DNA of 64,000 nt from Scleromitrula shiraiana (Eukaryota > Ascomycota > Leotiomycetes > Helotiales > Sclerotiniaceae), in contig JABELC010000012.1 in NCBI GenBank assembly GCA_028455995.1, forward strand, positions 1,302,001 to 1,366,000. Direction: 5' to 3'. The translations under genes were made by a program, and so were the position numbers. The notes beneath the pieces are model-generated. The model was given only the letters and a program-made list of their open reading frames with translations. It was not told the DNA's origin and made no database searches. Numbering within the stretch: the first letter of the stretch is position 1; the number at the start of each line of letters is the position of its first letter. Shown here piece by piece: positions 32,882 to 44,899 of this stretch.

Positions 32882-35127
32882 TTACTCTGAACCTCGATCT
32901 TTATCTTCCTCATAATCCGATTCTTCCGATTCTTCTTGCCTTCTCCTTTCCCTTTCTTCTTCTTCTCCTATCGATCCTATTCTCCCTTCTGCTGCACTCA
33001 TTCTTCCTGATTCCGCCCTCCTTTCCTCTTCTTCCGCCCTCCTTCTTTCTTCTTCAGCTCTCCTTCCCGCTTCCTCTTCCACCCTAACTCTTTCTTCTTC
33101 CGCCCTCATTTCCTCTTCCTCTTCCTCCTGCGTCTTTATTGGACCCGTAAGCCAAGAATGCATCGGCAACTCCTCGTCATACTCCTCACTCGCCTTCCAA
33201 TTTTCTAACCACCTCCTAAATAAATTTATTGAGGTTTCAGACCACCATTCATAGCCATACACATTATGTTCTTGGCAATAGGATATTAATTCATTTTTAT
33301 CGAACTTTTCAAAATGTGGCTCCTTGACCGGATATAAAAATCCCGATACCTTGTGTTCCGATGGACTAAATTGTTCGGGGCATTTATACTCCCGTGGTGC
33401 CCCTCTTTCATTTTCTTTCGAAGAGCCCCCGGCACGCTCTTTTCGAGGTACTTTAGTTCGAGCCCCTGCTTGACTTAGACGTTTAATAGGGTATGTCTTT
33501 AATTCTGTCGGTAATTCAAAAAGTTGATAATTAAATGGATCTCTAAACCCGCCATGCATCAATTCTGCTGCCATCCTTGGTCGTTTCCCAGTGTGGTCTG
33601 TTCTTATTAAATCCGATTCTTCATAGCACATTACATCGTAGCCAAAGGCGAGACACATGGCATTGGTGACGGTAAAGATGCCGCAATTGAAATAATCAGA
33701 CTGTCGTGGAGCATCCGGACTCCCATCTATCTTAGGATGAGTACGTCCATCAACCCGATCATTCCATTGTCCGTACACAGGCCACGGCTCCTCGATATCC
33801 CCTAGAACCATCATTGCTAAAGCTAGCACTGCATTCATGGGCCACTCTGCACTAGGCGGCATTATCCCTACGCTGTTGATGAGGAAGAAAAACTTCTGCC
33901 TTGGTGCTACTCCAAGGAGCACATAATGCAATTGCTCATATCGATTTCTGCTGCGATGTGGAATCAACAAATAATCCAAATTTCGAAACGTTTCAGCGTC
34001 ACACTCTAGACGAGCCAATTCCGTAGCTATCTTGTTCCTTGTCACGAGCGGGTGAGCTTTATCCTCATGATTGAACACCGACTCATCGAACATAATACAA
34101 CTCAATCTATCTTTTATTGGATATGTCGTTGGCGGCGCTGGTGACCCGGATAGCGCTGGGGATAAATTATCGAATCTTCTGTCCCCGGTCATGGCATCTC
34201 GGGCCAGTCTCCTTCCTCGTTCATACTCACTGCTGAATACTCCACCACCGCCTCTTGTATGTACGACTGGTACTTCGGGATCAGCTCTTTTCTTTATCCT
34301 TCGTCGACGCCGATGGGGTGGTCCATATCCAAGTTCGGGTATCGCAGGTATGTATACATCTTCTGGTCGTATTCTGCCGTCAAGAGGAATAGGAGGTAGG
34401 GGTGGAAGATAAGGGAGTGGGGGTCCATCGCGTGGAGTTCTAGGGGGAAGAGGTACGTATGGGGGCCAGGCGAACCCCCTCTGAATTTGATTGACCGGGC
34501 GTGTTCGACGGGGTCTCGGGGCTCTCGGAGGAGGTGGCGGTAGCAGTGTAGGGAGTATCCGAACCTCAGGACTTGGGGGTTCTTGCTCTTGCTCTTGCAC
34601 TTCCTCTTTTTTCTCCTCTTCCTCTTCCGCATTACTATCACTTTCATCAATCACCTCCCCTCTCGCCCTCTTCCCCTCCTCATTCCTATATTTACAAATC
34701 ATTCTCGTATACTAGACACCACAGTATCAATCACTCGTCAGCAAAAGTCCCCCAGCAACACAACATACTAAACAACCAACCCAACCTCCCCATGCCCAAC
34801 TCAACTCACCATATCAGCAATCCCAGGCCTAATATTTATCATCCCAATAAGTTCCCGATGTTTACCTTCGTATTCGTAGTCATCGTCTTCAAGTTCTTGA
34901 TCGCTAAAACTGCCTTCGAAGTCAATAGACATCAGGGAATCGAATTCAGCTTTGGTAACCTTAACATGCGTTCGATCGATAAGGAAATCATCTGCTGTGT
35001 TAGGTCCATCGTCCCAGTAATCAGTTTTCCAGACTCGTTTCTGCCAGGCATCATCTAGAGGCTCGAATTGCTTGCGTTCGATTAAGAGGCGGGCATCGGG
35101 GTCGGCGGGTGGGGGGATGGCTGCCAT
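32882..35127 (-). CDS. Ulp1-like (C48 family) cysteine protease with proline-rich and coiled-coil regions
   Basis: Two exons, 34810-35127 and 32882-34711, join in phase 0 (GTGAGT..TCTAG) to 715 residues. Start at 35127 (MAAIPPPADPDARLLIERKQ) because upstream in-frame codons lack ATG. The first 110 residues hold an aromatic, acidic domain (KRVWKTDYWDDGPNTADDF). A Glu-rich run and a proline-rich region (~155-215) follow. The protease core resembles Ulp1/SENP: LLIPHRSRNRYEQLHYVLLG supplies His368, FFFLINS puts Asn385 where most members have Asp, RQSDYFNCGIFTVTNA supplies Gln443 and Cys449. The C-terminal 100 residues are a charged coiled coil (EEERRRAEEEERRAESGR). C48 enzymes cleave SUMO or related modifiers, but the substrate here is unknown. 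Some fungal C48 domains derive from transposons; no terminal repeats or transposase are seen here. Confidence 0.82.
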
Positions 35128-36163
35128 GGTTGATATCGCGCTGGCGAGGATTGTGAGAGTGTTTGATATTGATGTGGATTCGACTCGTAATAGAATAATC
35201 CAGTTTACCACTTTCTGGCCGACCAATATAAAATCATCAACACAGAGAAGAAAGATTTGAATAGAGAATTCGTAATGCGGGTTTGTATAGATCCAATTGT
35301 CTATAACATAAGAGTTTCAAAATCGAGGTAGATTATGAGATCAACCAAATGAAACGGTTCAATCGATAATCCATCAATTTCTCACCTAGCTTCTACCTCA
35401 CCTATACAACAAAGAAGACCACTTGGCAGCTCGATTGATTTTTGAAAGAAAGAAAGAATCATGAAAGAAAACTTACTGTAGCTCTATCTATCCATCTATT
35501 CATTCATCTATCAAACAAACAAACCAATTCATTGTACAGATACATCCGCATTAGGTTTCTTTGTGATCTTATCTCGTACTTAACCTAACCTAGCCTAGCT
35601 AGTCATATCCTTCCAAGCGCTTCCCCTTTTTAAGCCGAGAATCAAATCACATCAAAAGCACCAGTAATATCAAAAGTAACGAATCTCTCGATTTATGATC
35701 AAAATATATATGTTTATCCACACGTCCACAATTCTACTTCCTTCCATTTCCTCCCCCAATTCATCAAAAGACATTATCCTAACGCCCAACCAAAACCAAA
35801 GCCAAAAACCAAAACCAAAAATACAAAAACGATTTGAGATGAGCCTTCTCATCTCCAATTCTTATGAATCTGATATCATATGCATATACCGATTAATCAA
35901 TGCCTATCCACCCGCCCATGCACCCACTTACAACTAACCAACTGCTCCTCCATTCTTGCTACAATACAAGCTTAGCCCATTCCACCCCACCCATATATTC
36001 ATTCACCCACCAACCAGAAATCCAGAAGGAATCCCAAAAATCAAGAGCCAAAACCCGCCAGCTGAAAACTCCATTCACATGTAATATGATATGATATGCC
36101 AAACCTTTTTTTTTCTCCTTTCAAAAAAGCAAAATAAGTAGGACTGATTGGATTCATCGTCAC
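35128..36163. other. Intergenic region upstream of the Ulp1-like gene
   Basis: About 1 kb with no convincing gene. Contains CCAAAA repeats near 35790-35830 and a duplicated AAGTAGGAC sequence at 36136 and 36166 around the end of the GH47 gene. The left part is the promoter of the Ulp1-like gene. Confidence 0.4.
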
Positions 36164-39100
36164 TTAAGTAGGACGTTTGAAGGGATGAGCTTCGGTATTC
36201 AAAACCCACTCATCCAGACTGATAGTTTCAGGCGTCGAATATAAAAGGTAGAAGTATTTGAGAGTCTCCGCCAGCCAGAAACTTTCCATTTCATCCACCT
36301 GATAAGTTTCTTCAGACGTGACATCGTAAATTGCCGAATGGCCCATATCGGTAGACGTAGCTTTGATGACAGATTCAAACATGTTCCAGCCTTTATCTTG
36401 CCAAGTTGAGTCGCCTGTGATACGGTACATATACCATACGGATTCAATGGCTTCAGGTCTGTGATCGGAGTTAGTATTGATGTGAATATTTCGATTTTAG
36501 AGAACTTACCTGAGAATGTATTTCCTAGATTGAATGCTTACGAAACCAGCTGGCAGTGATTCCTCCTTGATGCGAGCTTCGACATATTCCTTATGAGAAA
36601 GTGGGCGTAATGGATCTGGCAATGTCTCACTAGGTAGGACTTTCTGCGCTTGCCCACCCTGTTCTAATTGACGACCTCCTGTAGCTATGTCTTGTAACTC
36701 GGCTTCCGTATTTGCAGATTTTTGCTTGAACATATCGTCCTTTTGGTTTACGGCCGTTCCAGGGGTGCCAGTTCCGCTCTTACTCACAGGCTTTGCTTGA
36801 TTTACTTCGTTGATCTCTCCTGGGACCCCGGGAATAGTTTGGCGTTTTGATAGGGATGCAGGTTTGTCTTTTGGTTTGAATGCGTCTGCTTCTTTTACAG
36901 TACTTGATGAACCCGTTCTTGAAGAACCCACACTTGGCGAGCTAGATCCAGGTAATTCAGAGCTTGAGTCAACAGCTTTTAGAGTAGATGGTACTTCCGC
37001 TTTATTCTCCTTTGGTACGGCGCCCGTGGAGCCCGTACTTGCTGAGCCGGCATCACCTTGGGGTTTTGCCAGGACTTCCGATTTCTCCAGAGCACTTTCA
37101 TCATAACTTGCTTCCTTAGCTGCTGCTGCACTAGCCTTTTCTTCCGCCTCTAACTTTGCCTTGTTGGTGATATATTCGGCCAGATTTGCATCTCTGAAAG
37201 CACCTGATGGGTCTAGATACTCATAGTAGAGGGTTTCATTCCAAGAACAATGCTCGGTGCTCTCGCATGCAATTACTGTTGCTCCTTCTGGCATAAGACC
37301 AGTTTTTGTAGCGCTGTAGGCCCAGACGCAGCCATCTGTAAGTTTCTTTGCAAGCTCGAGGTCGCCTTCGATACCAAAGATTTTAGCACTCATTCCGACC
37401 ATACCTCCAATAAAACATGTCAGATGTTGAACTTCAGGATGTAAAACGTGATCACGAGGTTTGCCAGCAGTAGTGACTGATCCAGATATTAAGATATCAT
37501 CGTTGTTTGGGACCATGGGCCGGTAAAGCAGATAGTTTCTGATAGCACTAGCGCTTCTGGTGTACATTTTCTTATAAATGTCTTCAAGACCACCAAGAAG
37601 AAGAAATTGCTGTAATTGTCAGTAAGGTGAATTTAGCTTATAAGATTAGACATACCTTTGGGAAATACTCATAGGTGGAATCTTCTCCACCAGCCATAGA
37701 GAACTTCTGCGAACCCATAACATTGGGTGCCTCGAGACCTTGGGCAACGCAATCCCAGGTGTTTGTCAAGGCATTTGGATCTGTGTCGAGCATTTGGTTG
37801 CTAATAGGATGTATTGGCGGGTGTGGCAGGTATTGAGCTGCTGGCGCAGGGGAAGATGATACTGTCGTTGAACCGGATAGATCGGCTGGATCTTGTAGGT
37901 CCCTCTTCGATAGCCCCTTCTCCTCACCCCAGCCTTTGATGTGGGCTTTGTATGGCTCACCAGGTAGAACCTCCAATTCCAACGTCTCGTCTTGTGGCGC
38001 GTTGTTCTTCTTCTTCGGCTTAGGCTCAGGTACCGTCTCTGGCGAAGGGGGTTTGTAACCTTGAGGATCTTCTTCTACCAATGCTGTAGCTTGTGGGGTT
38101 TTGAGAATAGCTTCCTTTTCCATTGCGGCTTGCTTTTGGGCCGTTTGTTTTGCACTAGTTGCCGTACGATTACATCCTGAAGCATCGACATCCTCCGGGA
38201 AAACACCAGCGAGTTTAGTAGTATTTCTATCTTGCCAGTCAGATATGGCAAGAGTAACTCGAGCCACGGCATCGTAGTAGCGAGATTGATTAGTAAGTTG
38301 TGCAAGTCGGGTGAATTCCATTGACAACGATCCAAGTTCTGCGAAATTAGATCTCGGACTCGCGCGATGTGGTTGTGATGCAAAAGCCGGCTTCCATCGG
38401 TAATAGAGTACGGGCATTCTGTTTGGTGTATCAAAAGCTCCCATCAAGATATCTGCCAATTCAACAGCTTTATCCAAAAGACTTGGGAACTTCCCACCGC
38501 TAACATCAAATGCGGCAAGAAGTCCACCCAGGTATCTAATTGTAGTCTCAAACACCGGAATTTCCATTCTTGGAGTGGTAGTAAAATCGATGGCTTCCAC
38601 AGCTTTAACAGCTCCCTCAAATTCTTCATAAAGTTCCATAATCCACAAAGTGTCTAAAGCATCCACCAACGTTGCTGCCCATCCACAAAACGGGTCACGA
38701 AATTTGCCTGATACTGGAGAAAGTTCATCATGTCCCCATGCATTCTTCCTGTATCCTTGCCAGGCCTTCAAGAACTCGTCTCTCACTTTATGTTGCCTCT
38801 TCTCTCGAGTAATCTTCGCATCCGTTGTTTCGTCTTTGAAAACATATTGAATCTTAGGAATTGACTTCGGCAGACCGGTTGGAAGATGTATTATCTTTTC
38901 AGTGGGTACTGGGAAATGTTCTTTTTGCTTGGACCAATGTATCGTAGTGGGAACTGCTGAGAATGAAGGTAGATCCTGTCTTCCGTCTGGTGCAACCTGA
39001 TGAATGCCTAGCTCATCCTCATCGTTATAATCTTCATAACCTGGTTTTTTTCTATTGGGAAGTATAACTTTCGGTATGGTTGAATCTGCAGTAGGAATCG

Positions 39101-39419
39101 TAGGATGTATCGAGGTGGGCGGCGATGTATTTAAGATTTCCCCAGGAACTTCCAGTACTGGTTTAGATGTTTCCTTTGCAATTGGTTTCAATGCCTCTTT
39201 CGTCTGCTCCTTTGGTGTCTCTGGTATCGTTGGCGTAATAGGAGCTGCCGGTGCTGGCGGAACTACTTTTTCGCTCTTTGCATCCTTTGAATCAGGAAGA
39301 TCGAAGACATCTCCCTCTGTATAACTTTCCCAATCTCTTATGTGTGTGAAACGAATGAGAATTGCGGTTATAAAGACAGCAAAAATAAAAAGGTTTCTGT
39401 ATCTGCGGAATCGCAACAT
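36164..39419 (-). CDS. Class I alpha-1,2-mannosidase (GH47) with long insertions
   Basis: Removes alpha-1,2-mannose from N-glycans in ER or Golgi. Exons 37656-39419, 36510-37609 and 36164-36458 join in phase to 1052 residues, about twice the usual GH47 length. An N-terminal cytoplasmic stub (MLRFRRYR) and one membrane segment (NLFIFAVFITAILIRF, ~9-24) make a type II membrane protein, followed by a Pro/Thr stem. Family hallmarks: AWGHDELSPVSG, DALDTLWIMELYEEFE, GGLLAAFDVSGG, DSTYEYFPKQF, RPEAIESVWYMYRITGD, SFWLAETLKYFYLLYS and the calcium-site VLNTEAHPF. Two low-complexity insertions explain the length: about 435-560 (Lys/Gln/Pro) and a Ser/Thr/Ala/Lys region in exon 2 (about 730-870). Start 39419 is chosen because further upstream only TTG is in frame. 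Confidence 0.93.
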
Positions 39420-40741
39420 CGTGCGAATCGCTGACTCCGTGGCCTTTCGACCAGAGATTTTTAAAAATGAATTGAAATGGAAAAAGAGAAGGTGTCGCGT
39501 TTTCAACGCGGAATAGAATTTGATATGTTGTTAACCAATAGTAACCTCATAACGAAGTAGAGTTCATTTATTATTAATAAACCGACAACCCCATAAATAC
39601 TACCTTCAAGGTAAGGAGTGGTATACAAAAGATGGATTGGAAGGAAGTATTAGAGGAAGAGAGAGGGAGAGTTTGGTAAGTCGGTAATAGACAAAATCGG
39701 ATAGGATTGCGTTCAAATGATAACTTATTATATCTAGGTAAAGTTTTGAATCCTTTCCTCTTTTTTTCTCTCGTAATGTCTTATTCAGTAATCGGATTCT
39801 ACCCTTTCAATAGTGCCTCAATCAGTTGAAATACATTACAGTCCACATGCACAGGTATTTATCTACCAGCCAGTTACGATAATTATTAGGTATTAGGTAT
39901 GAATATGAGACATCTCAGCCTTGGCGCAGGTGAGAAGTACAGACTACTGAGAAAATCAGTATGGAATCTACGGTAGACGGTAGACGGTAGACGGTAGACT
40001 AGATATGGATATCTCGAGAAATACAATCTAAAATGGCCTGTTATTATTCATGTGAAGAGCACAAGGGTGAGATGTGATCCCAATATCTAGGACAATACAG
40101 CGTTTAACACTTCCACAGACAAAAATTGAGGAATATCTTCCATATATATACGATAACATATGAAGATTGGAGTTTGTATACATGCCTATATCGTACTAGT
40201 CATATACCCCAATTATCTACCGGCCGCATTACTCGATATCTCTGTATCTCTCTCACCATCTGAACTGATAGTCTGCACTCCGTAACTCTAACTGTCACCT
40301 GTACGAAGATAGGAGGTCTTGGCACGGCATGGCATAGAACTTGAGCATAATTCTTCCGTGCGGAGAAAATAATACATACAGCACAGCAAAGTGAAAGCAG
40401 AGCACGGCAGGAGAGGACAGGAGCCATCTATCTTATCTCATCAAGTCACTTCATAATTCTTTGTAAAGTACTCTATCTAGGTATTTATGCGATCGGTATC
40501 AAATGAGTCCATATGCTAGGTAAGCATGCCTATCTATGCATGCACGCAATGTAACACGAGCCTCTTTTCGAAAGAAAATGCGGTACTACTTGTACAGATT
40601 TACATAGCAGAATGAGAAAGAAGCACATATTATATCATGTATTTCCCCCAAGTGGAATACAAACAAGCGGCGTCGTTGAAGAGTCGACAACGACAAGTTG
40701 AATTCGGATAATCATTAGAATTTTCGTGATATGACATGACT
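39420..40741. other. Intergenic region, no gene seen
   Basis: 1.3 kb between the GH47 start and the CCT6 stop. It includes GTAGACG repeats (39971-39998). The left side is the mannosidase promoter. Open frames here lack domains and splice support. Confidence 0.45.
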
Positions 40742-42627
40742 CTACTCGTCCATTCCCGGTCCGGGTCCGCCTTGTCTTCCCATTTGTCTTGCCTTGAGTA
40801 ATTCATCGCAAAGTAAAAGATTGGATGCAATGCCGGAACTCGAGGCTACGCAATTTCTCAGTACACGGAAAGAATCATATACACCCATCAAGACTGGATC
40901 CATAGGTTCTCCGGTCTTCAGATCGAGACCAACGATGTTGCCCTCAGCTTGCTCATCCTGTAAGCTGGCAACTGTAAGAAAGTTAGTAAAGTAGAATAAA
41001 CACGTGCATGTGCGAGTAACTTACGCGAGTCCTGAATATCGTGACCGGCATTTGCTGCCAAAGTTTTTGGAATAATGAGAAGAGCATCTGCGAAAGCTTG
41101 TACTCCCCACTTGGCCTTACCCTTGACAGTCTTGCGGAAAGCTTCGCTATTCAAGTGTGCAGCACAGGCTACCTGGAAAGCACCAGCTCCAGGAACAACA
41201 CTCTTGTCCACAATCATGTTATAGACACTTCGCAGGCCATCACGAACAGCATCCGTGATCTGAGTGATGGTATGTTGATTTGGTCCTTTGATAAGGATGG
41301 TCACAGACTTTGGCTCCTTTACATCTTCAATGAATGTGTATTTCTCCTCTCCTAATTGATGCTCGTAAACATTTCCGGCCCAGCCAAGGACTTCTGGTGT
41401 CAAGTCATCCACACTGTTTTGTGCGGTACCACCACAGATCAATTGTAATCTCTCCATATTCCTTCGCTTAGCTCTTCTTAAGGCAAAAATACCATTCTTG
41501 ACCAAGACGTCGAGCGATAATGGATCGATACCCTTCTGGTTTATGATGACGAAGCCCTTGTTGGGGTCGTTTCCGCAAACCTCCTTCTTTAACTCAACGA
41601 TTTTTCGTAACTTCTCGTCAACAAATCGACGTTCACTCTCTACGAGTTTGTCTCTTTGTTCTGCACTCGAATAATAGAATCCTGAATTAATTTCTGATTT
41701 CTCGTACTCCAAGCTGACGTTCAAACTAAGAATGAAAGCATTCTCAACCTTTTTGGGCATATCTGGATGTCTGGCACCATGATCTAATGCAAGACCACGG
41801 ATCAACTGGGTCTCGGAGGCGGTTCTGTGTTGCATCTTCATGATCTCAACCATATGAAGATCGGGCTTTGCTGGAGCTTGGTAAATAGAGAGGACCGCAT
41901 CGACAATATCAGGAGTGAGCTTTTCTGCCAAAGTGTGGTTAAGTTTTGTAGCGAGTGATGTGCGTGCGACGCAAAGCAAGAGTTCTCTGTCAACTTCCTT
42001 TTCCATTTTAAACGTATCCAGGAACTAAAAGATGTTGTCAGTATACTTCCACTTCGGCAGGACATTATACAAACCTTCAGCGCTTCAGCCTTTGCAATTT
42101 CATAACCATCCGTAATGATCCTAGGATGTAAACCCTCAGAAATATATCTATCTGCCTGCTTCAACAGTTCTCCTACGAGAAGAACAACTGAAGTTGTGCC
42201 ATCACCACAAATATCATCTTGTGCCGTCGCTGCTCGTGCAATCATAACTGCAGTAGGGTTTTGTATTTGCATCTCACGTAACAGAACATTTCCGTCTTTT
42301 GTAAGTTTGATCTGCGCATCATCGTATTAGGAGTAGTCTTTGCAAGGACAAAAAGAAGGATTTCGTACCGCACCAGCACCGTCAACAAGCCTTTCGAGAT
42401 ATTAGTAACGTCTTCAAGTTACTGTGGGGCGTATACTAACATTTTAATAGTTCCCAAAGGACCCAAATTTGACTTTAATACATCTTGTAAACCTTCACCA
42501 GCACTAATGTTGACTCTTAAAGCTTCCCCTCTTCTCTGTATTTAATTAGTAACCATATCTTCTATTTAGACTTGCAAAAACATACTCTAGATTCAGCCTT
42601 TGGATTCAAGAGCTGTGCGGCAGACAT
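40742..42627 (-). CDS. CCT6: Chaperonin CCT subunit zeta
   Basis: Subunit of the cytosolic ring chaperonin TRiC/CCT that folds actin, tubulin and others. Six exons join in phase to 541 residues: 42586-42627, 42441-42535, 42369-42390, 42075-42311, 41025-42024 and 40742-40971. The start MSAAQLLNPKAESR is the zeta signature. ATP-binding motifs are present: LGPLGTIKMLVDGAG, IKLTKDGNVLL and GDGTTSVVLLVGELL (GDGTT ~89-93). The second half has LAEKLTPDIVDAVLSIYQAP, GFVIINQKGIDPLSLDVL and VVPGAGAFQVACAAHL. The C-terminus is glycine-rich and ends MGRQGGPGPGMDE. Exon 3 is only 22 nt and codes for LVDGAGA. Length matches yeast Cct6. Confidence 0.97.
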
Positions 42628-42889
42628 ATTGAAAAGAGACAATAAATTCCTGCTTCTTTAAATGTCGTAAATGAGGGGTTATGATGGCAGGGCAATACGT
42701 ATTTTGTCCCTCTATATCGCGAGCTATTTTTTTCTATGGGCGACGTGAATGCCCACGCGAGTTGTGCACTAGTCCCAAAATGGCATTACGGCGAGGCTAC
42801 TACTTTAATGCATTACGAGGCTTGGCTTGTTGATATTAACCACACACTTCATTTCGTGATATCTATCAAACAATTTCATCAGATTTAAG
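42628..42889. promoter_or_regulatory. Divergent promoter of CCT6 and the prenylcysteine oxidase gene
   Basis: 262 bp between opposed start codons must hold both promoters. No known operator is recognised by eye. Confidence 0.5.
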
Positions 42890-44899
42890 ATGGGTGCGAG
42901 TTGTAACTTGGTGTTGACATTACTTGTCACTTTACTTTCAGGACAAAGCCTTGGGTTCTGGCCTTGGCCATCATTTAGTGTCAACGCTGCGGTTCAGGAA
43001 CCTATTCTAGAAGCGCCAATTTATGCTGATAGTCATGCAAAACGCATTGCAATAATTGGTATGTATTTGTTTTGATCTTAATTTGATATTATCAGTGGTT
43101 TTGTATGACAATTCATCTTCAATTGTAGTTCAGAAATTCGGCTCTAGTGACATTCCCGTGCTATAAGTTCTAGATCATGAAAAGGGGTATTTGGAAGCTA
43201 CACTAGCCATTAGGCAATTTCCATCAGAATATGTGTTCGCCTCCATTTCAGAACCCTTAATACAGATAAAGCAATCTAGAGATATCAAAGTCTATTTGAA
43301 AACCTATGATTGAAATTCTCATCGATAATCCAAGCAGCATATCACTAACATAATTCCAGGTGCTGGAGCTGCTGGCTCTTCGTCAGCATACCACCTGCAA
43401 AAGTATGCTGCTGGATCAGATATTGCTATCAATGTTACTGTATTTGAACGATCCTCCTATATTGGAGGTCGTTCAACGACCGTTAATGCATTCAATAATC
43501 CTTTGGAACCAGTCGAATTAGGGGCCAGTATGTTCGTTGATGTAAACGCTATTTTAAAGAACGCAAGCCAGGAGTTTGGCCTTGGTACCAGGGATTCCGA
43601 GACAGAGGACAAAGATCTCCTGGGTATCTGGGATGGGGAGAAGTTTGTCCATATCCAAGCTGAGAGTGGTTGGGGGTATTGGGATATCGCAAAGTTAATT
43701 TGGAAATATGGCCTCGCACCTTTTCGAACACAACAACTAGTGAAAAAAGTAGTCGGGAATTTCCTCAAACTCTATGAACAACCATTTTTTCCCTTTAGAA
43801 GTTTGACCGAGAGAGTGGAGGAACTTGACCTGAAGGCTGTGGCATCTGTAACTGGCGAGCAATACTTGGCATCTAACAACGTACGTCAATTTCGGCACCA
43901 TCTATAATATTTCATGTCGCTAATAGTGTATAGATTGGTGCATCTTTTGCTTCCGACATCATCCAGGCCTCAACTCGAGTTAACTATGGTCAAAACCTGA
44001 ATAAGATTCATGGCCTCGAGACCATGGTTTGCATGGCAATCGAAGGAGCGATGCAGATTCAAGGTGGTAATTGGCAGATCTTTGACAGCATGGTAAAGGC
44101 CTCAAATGCCACTATTCGATTGAATCACACTGTTACAGACATCACCAAAGCCACAAACGGTCGATACAACATCAAAACCAGCACCACTGACGCCGCTGGG
44201 GTTTCTTACACAAACGAAGAACCATACGACACAATCATCATTGCGGCCCCTCTCCAATATACCAATATCGAACTGCCCAGCGATCTTCTCAAGCACACTC
44301 CCGATGTTATTCCCTACGTGGAACTACACGTCACACTTTTCGCGTCTCCCTACACCCTCAACCCGGAATTCTTCGGCCTCTCCCGCACAGTCGAAATGCC
44401 CAACAATATCCTCACCACCCTTCCCCCAAGCGAACCCAACCCCAGCCATTCAGCTGGTCCCGCTGGTTTCTTCTCCATATCAACCCTCCGGAAAGCGATC
44501 AACCCCACCACCCTCGAATATGAATACTTGTATAAGATATTCTCCCCCGCACCCGTAACCTCCGATTTCCTCTCAGGAATCCTCGGCGCCCCCGTCCCTG
44601 AAGTTCTCACCGCCGTCTCTCCCAGCCCAAATAGCACTATAAGCTGGTATTACCCACACGTCTGGCACTCCTATCCCTACGAATATCCACGCGTCACATT
44701 CGAAGAAATTGACCTCGCAAAGGGTATTTACTATACGAGTGGAATTGAGAGTTTCATAAGCACAATGGAAACCAGTGCCTTGATGGGAAAGAACGTCGCA
44801 AACTTGGTAGTAGAGGACTATTTGTCTGAAGGGACCGAATCGCCAGTAGATACTCAAGCTCCGCCAGAACAAGTTGCATTTGATGGCTCGGAGTTGTGA
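42890..44899 (+). CDS. Prenylcysteine oxidase (prenylcysteine lyase family)
   Basis: FAD-dependent thioether oxidase that breaks down prenylated cysteine from turnover of prenylated proteins, in the endomembrane lumen or vacuole. Exons 42890-43058, 43360-43880 and 43934-44899 join in phase to 551 residues. An N-terminal signal peptide (NLVLTLLVTLLSGQSLGFW, residues 6-24) is followed by the FAD-binding Rossmann motif IIGAGAAGSSSAYHL (G57-x-G59-x2-G62) split by intron 1, and FERSSYIGGRSTTV. The lyase domain includes ELGASMFVDVNAIL, GLETMVCMAIEGAMQIQGGN and the ending GIYYTSGIESFIS. Intron 1 is 301 bp, unusually long here. Several N-glycosylation sequons (NAS, NAT, NHT, NST) fit a lumenal protein. 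Confidence 0.92.
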
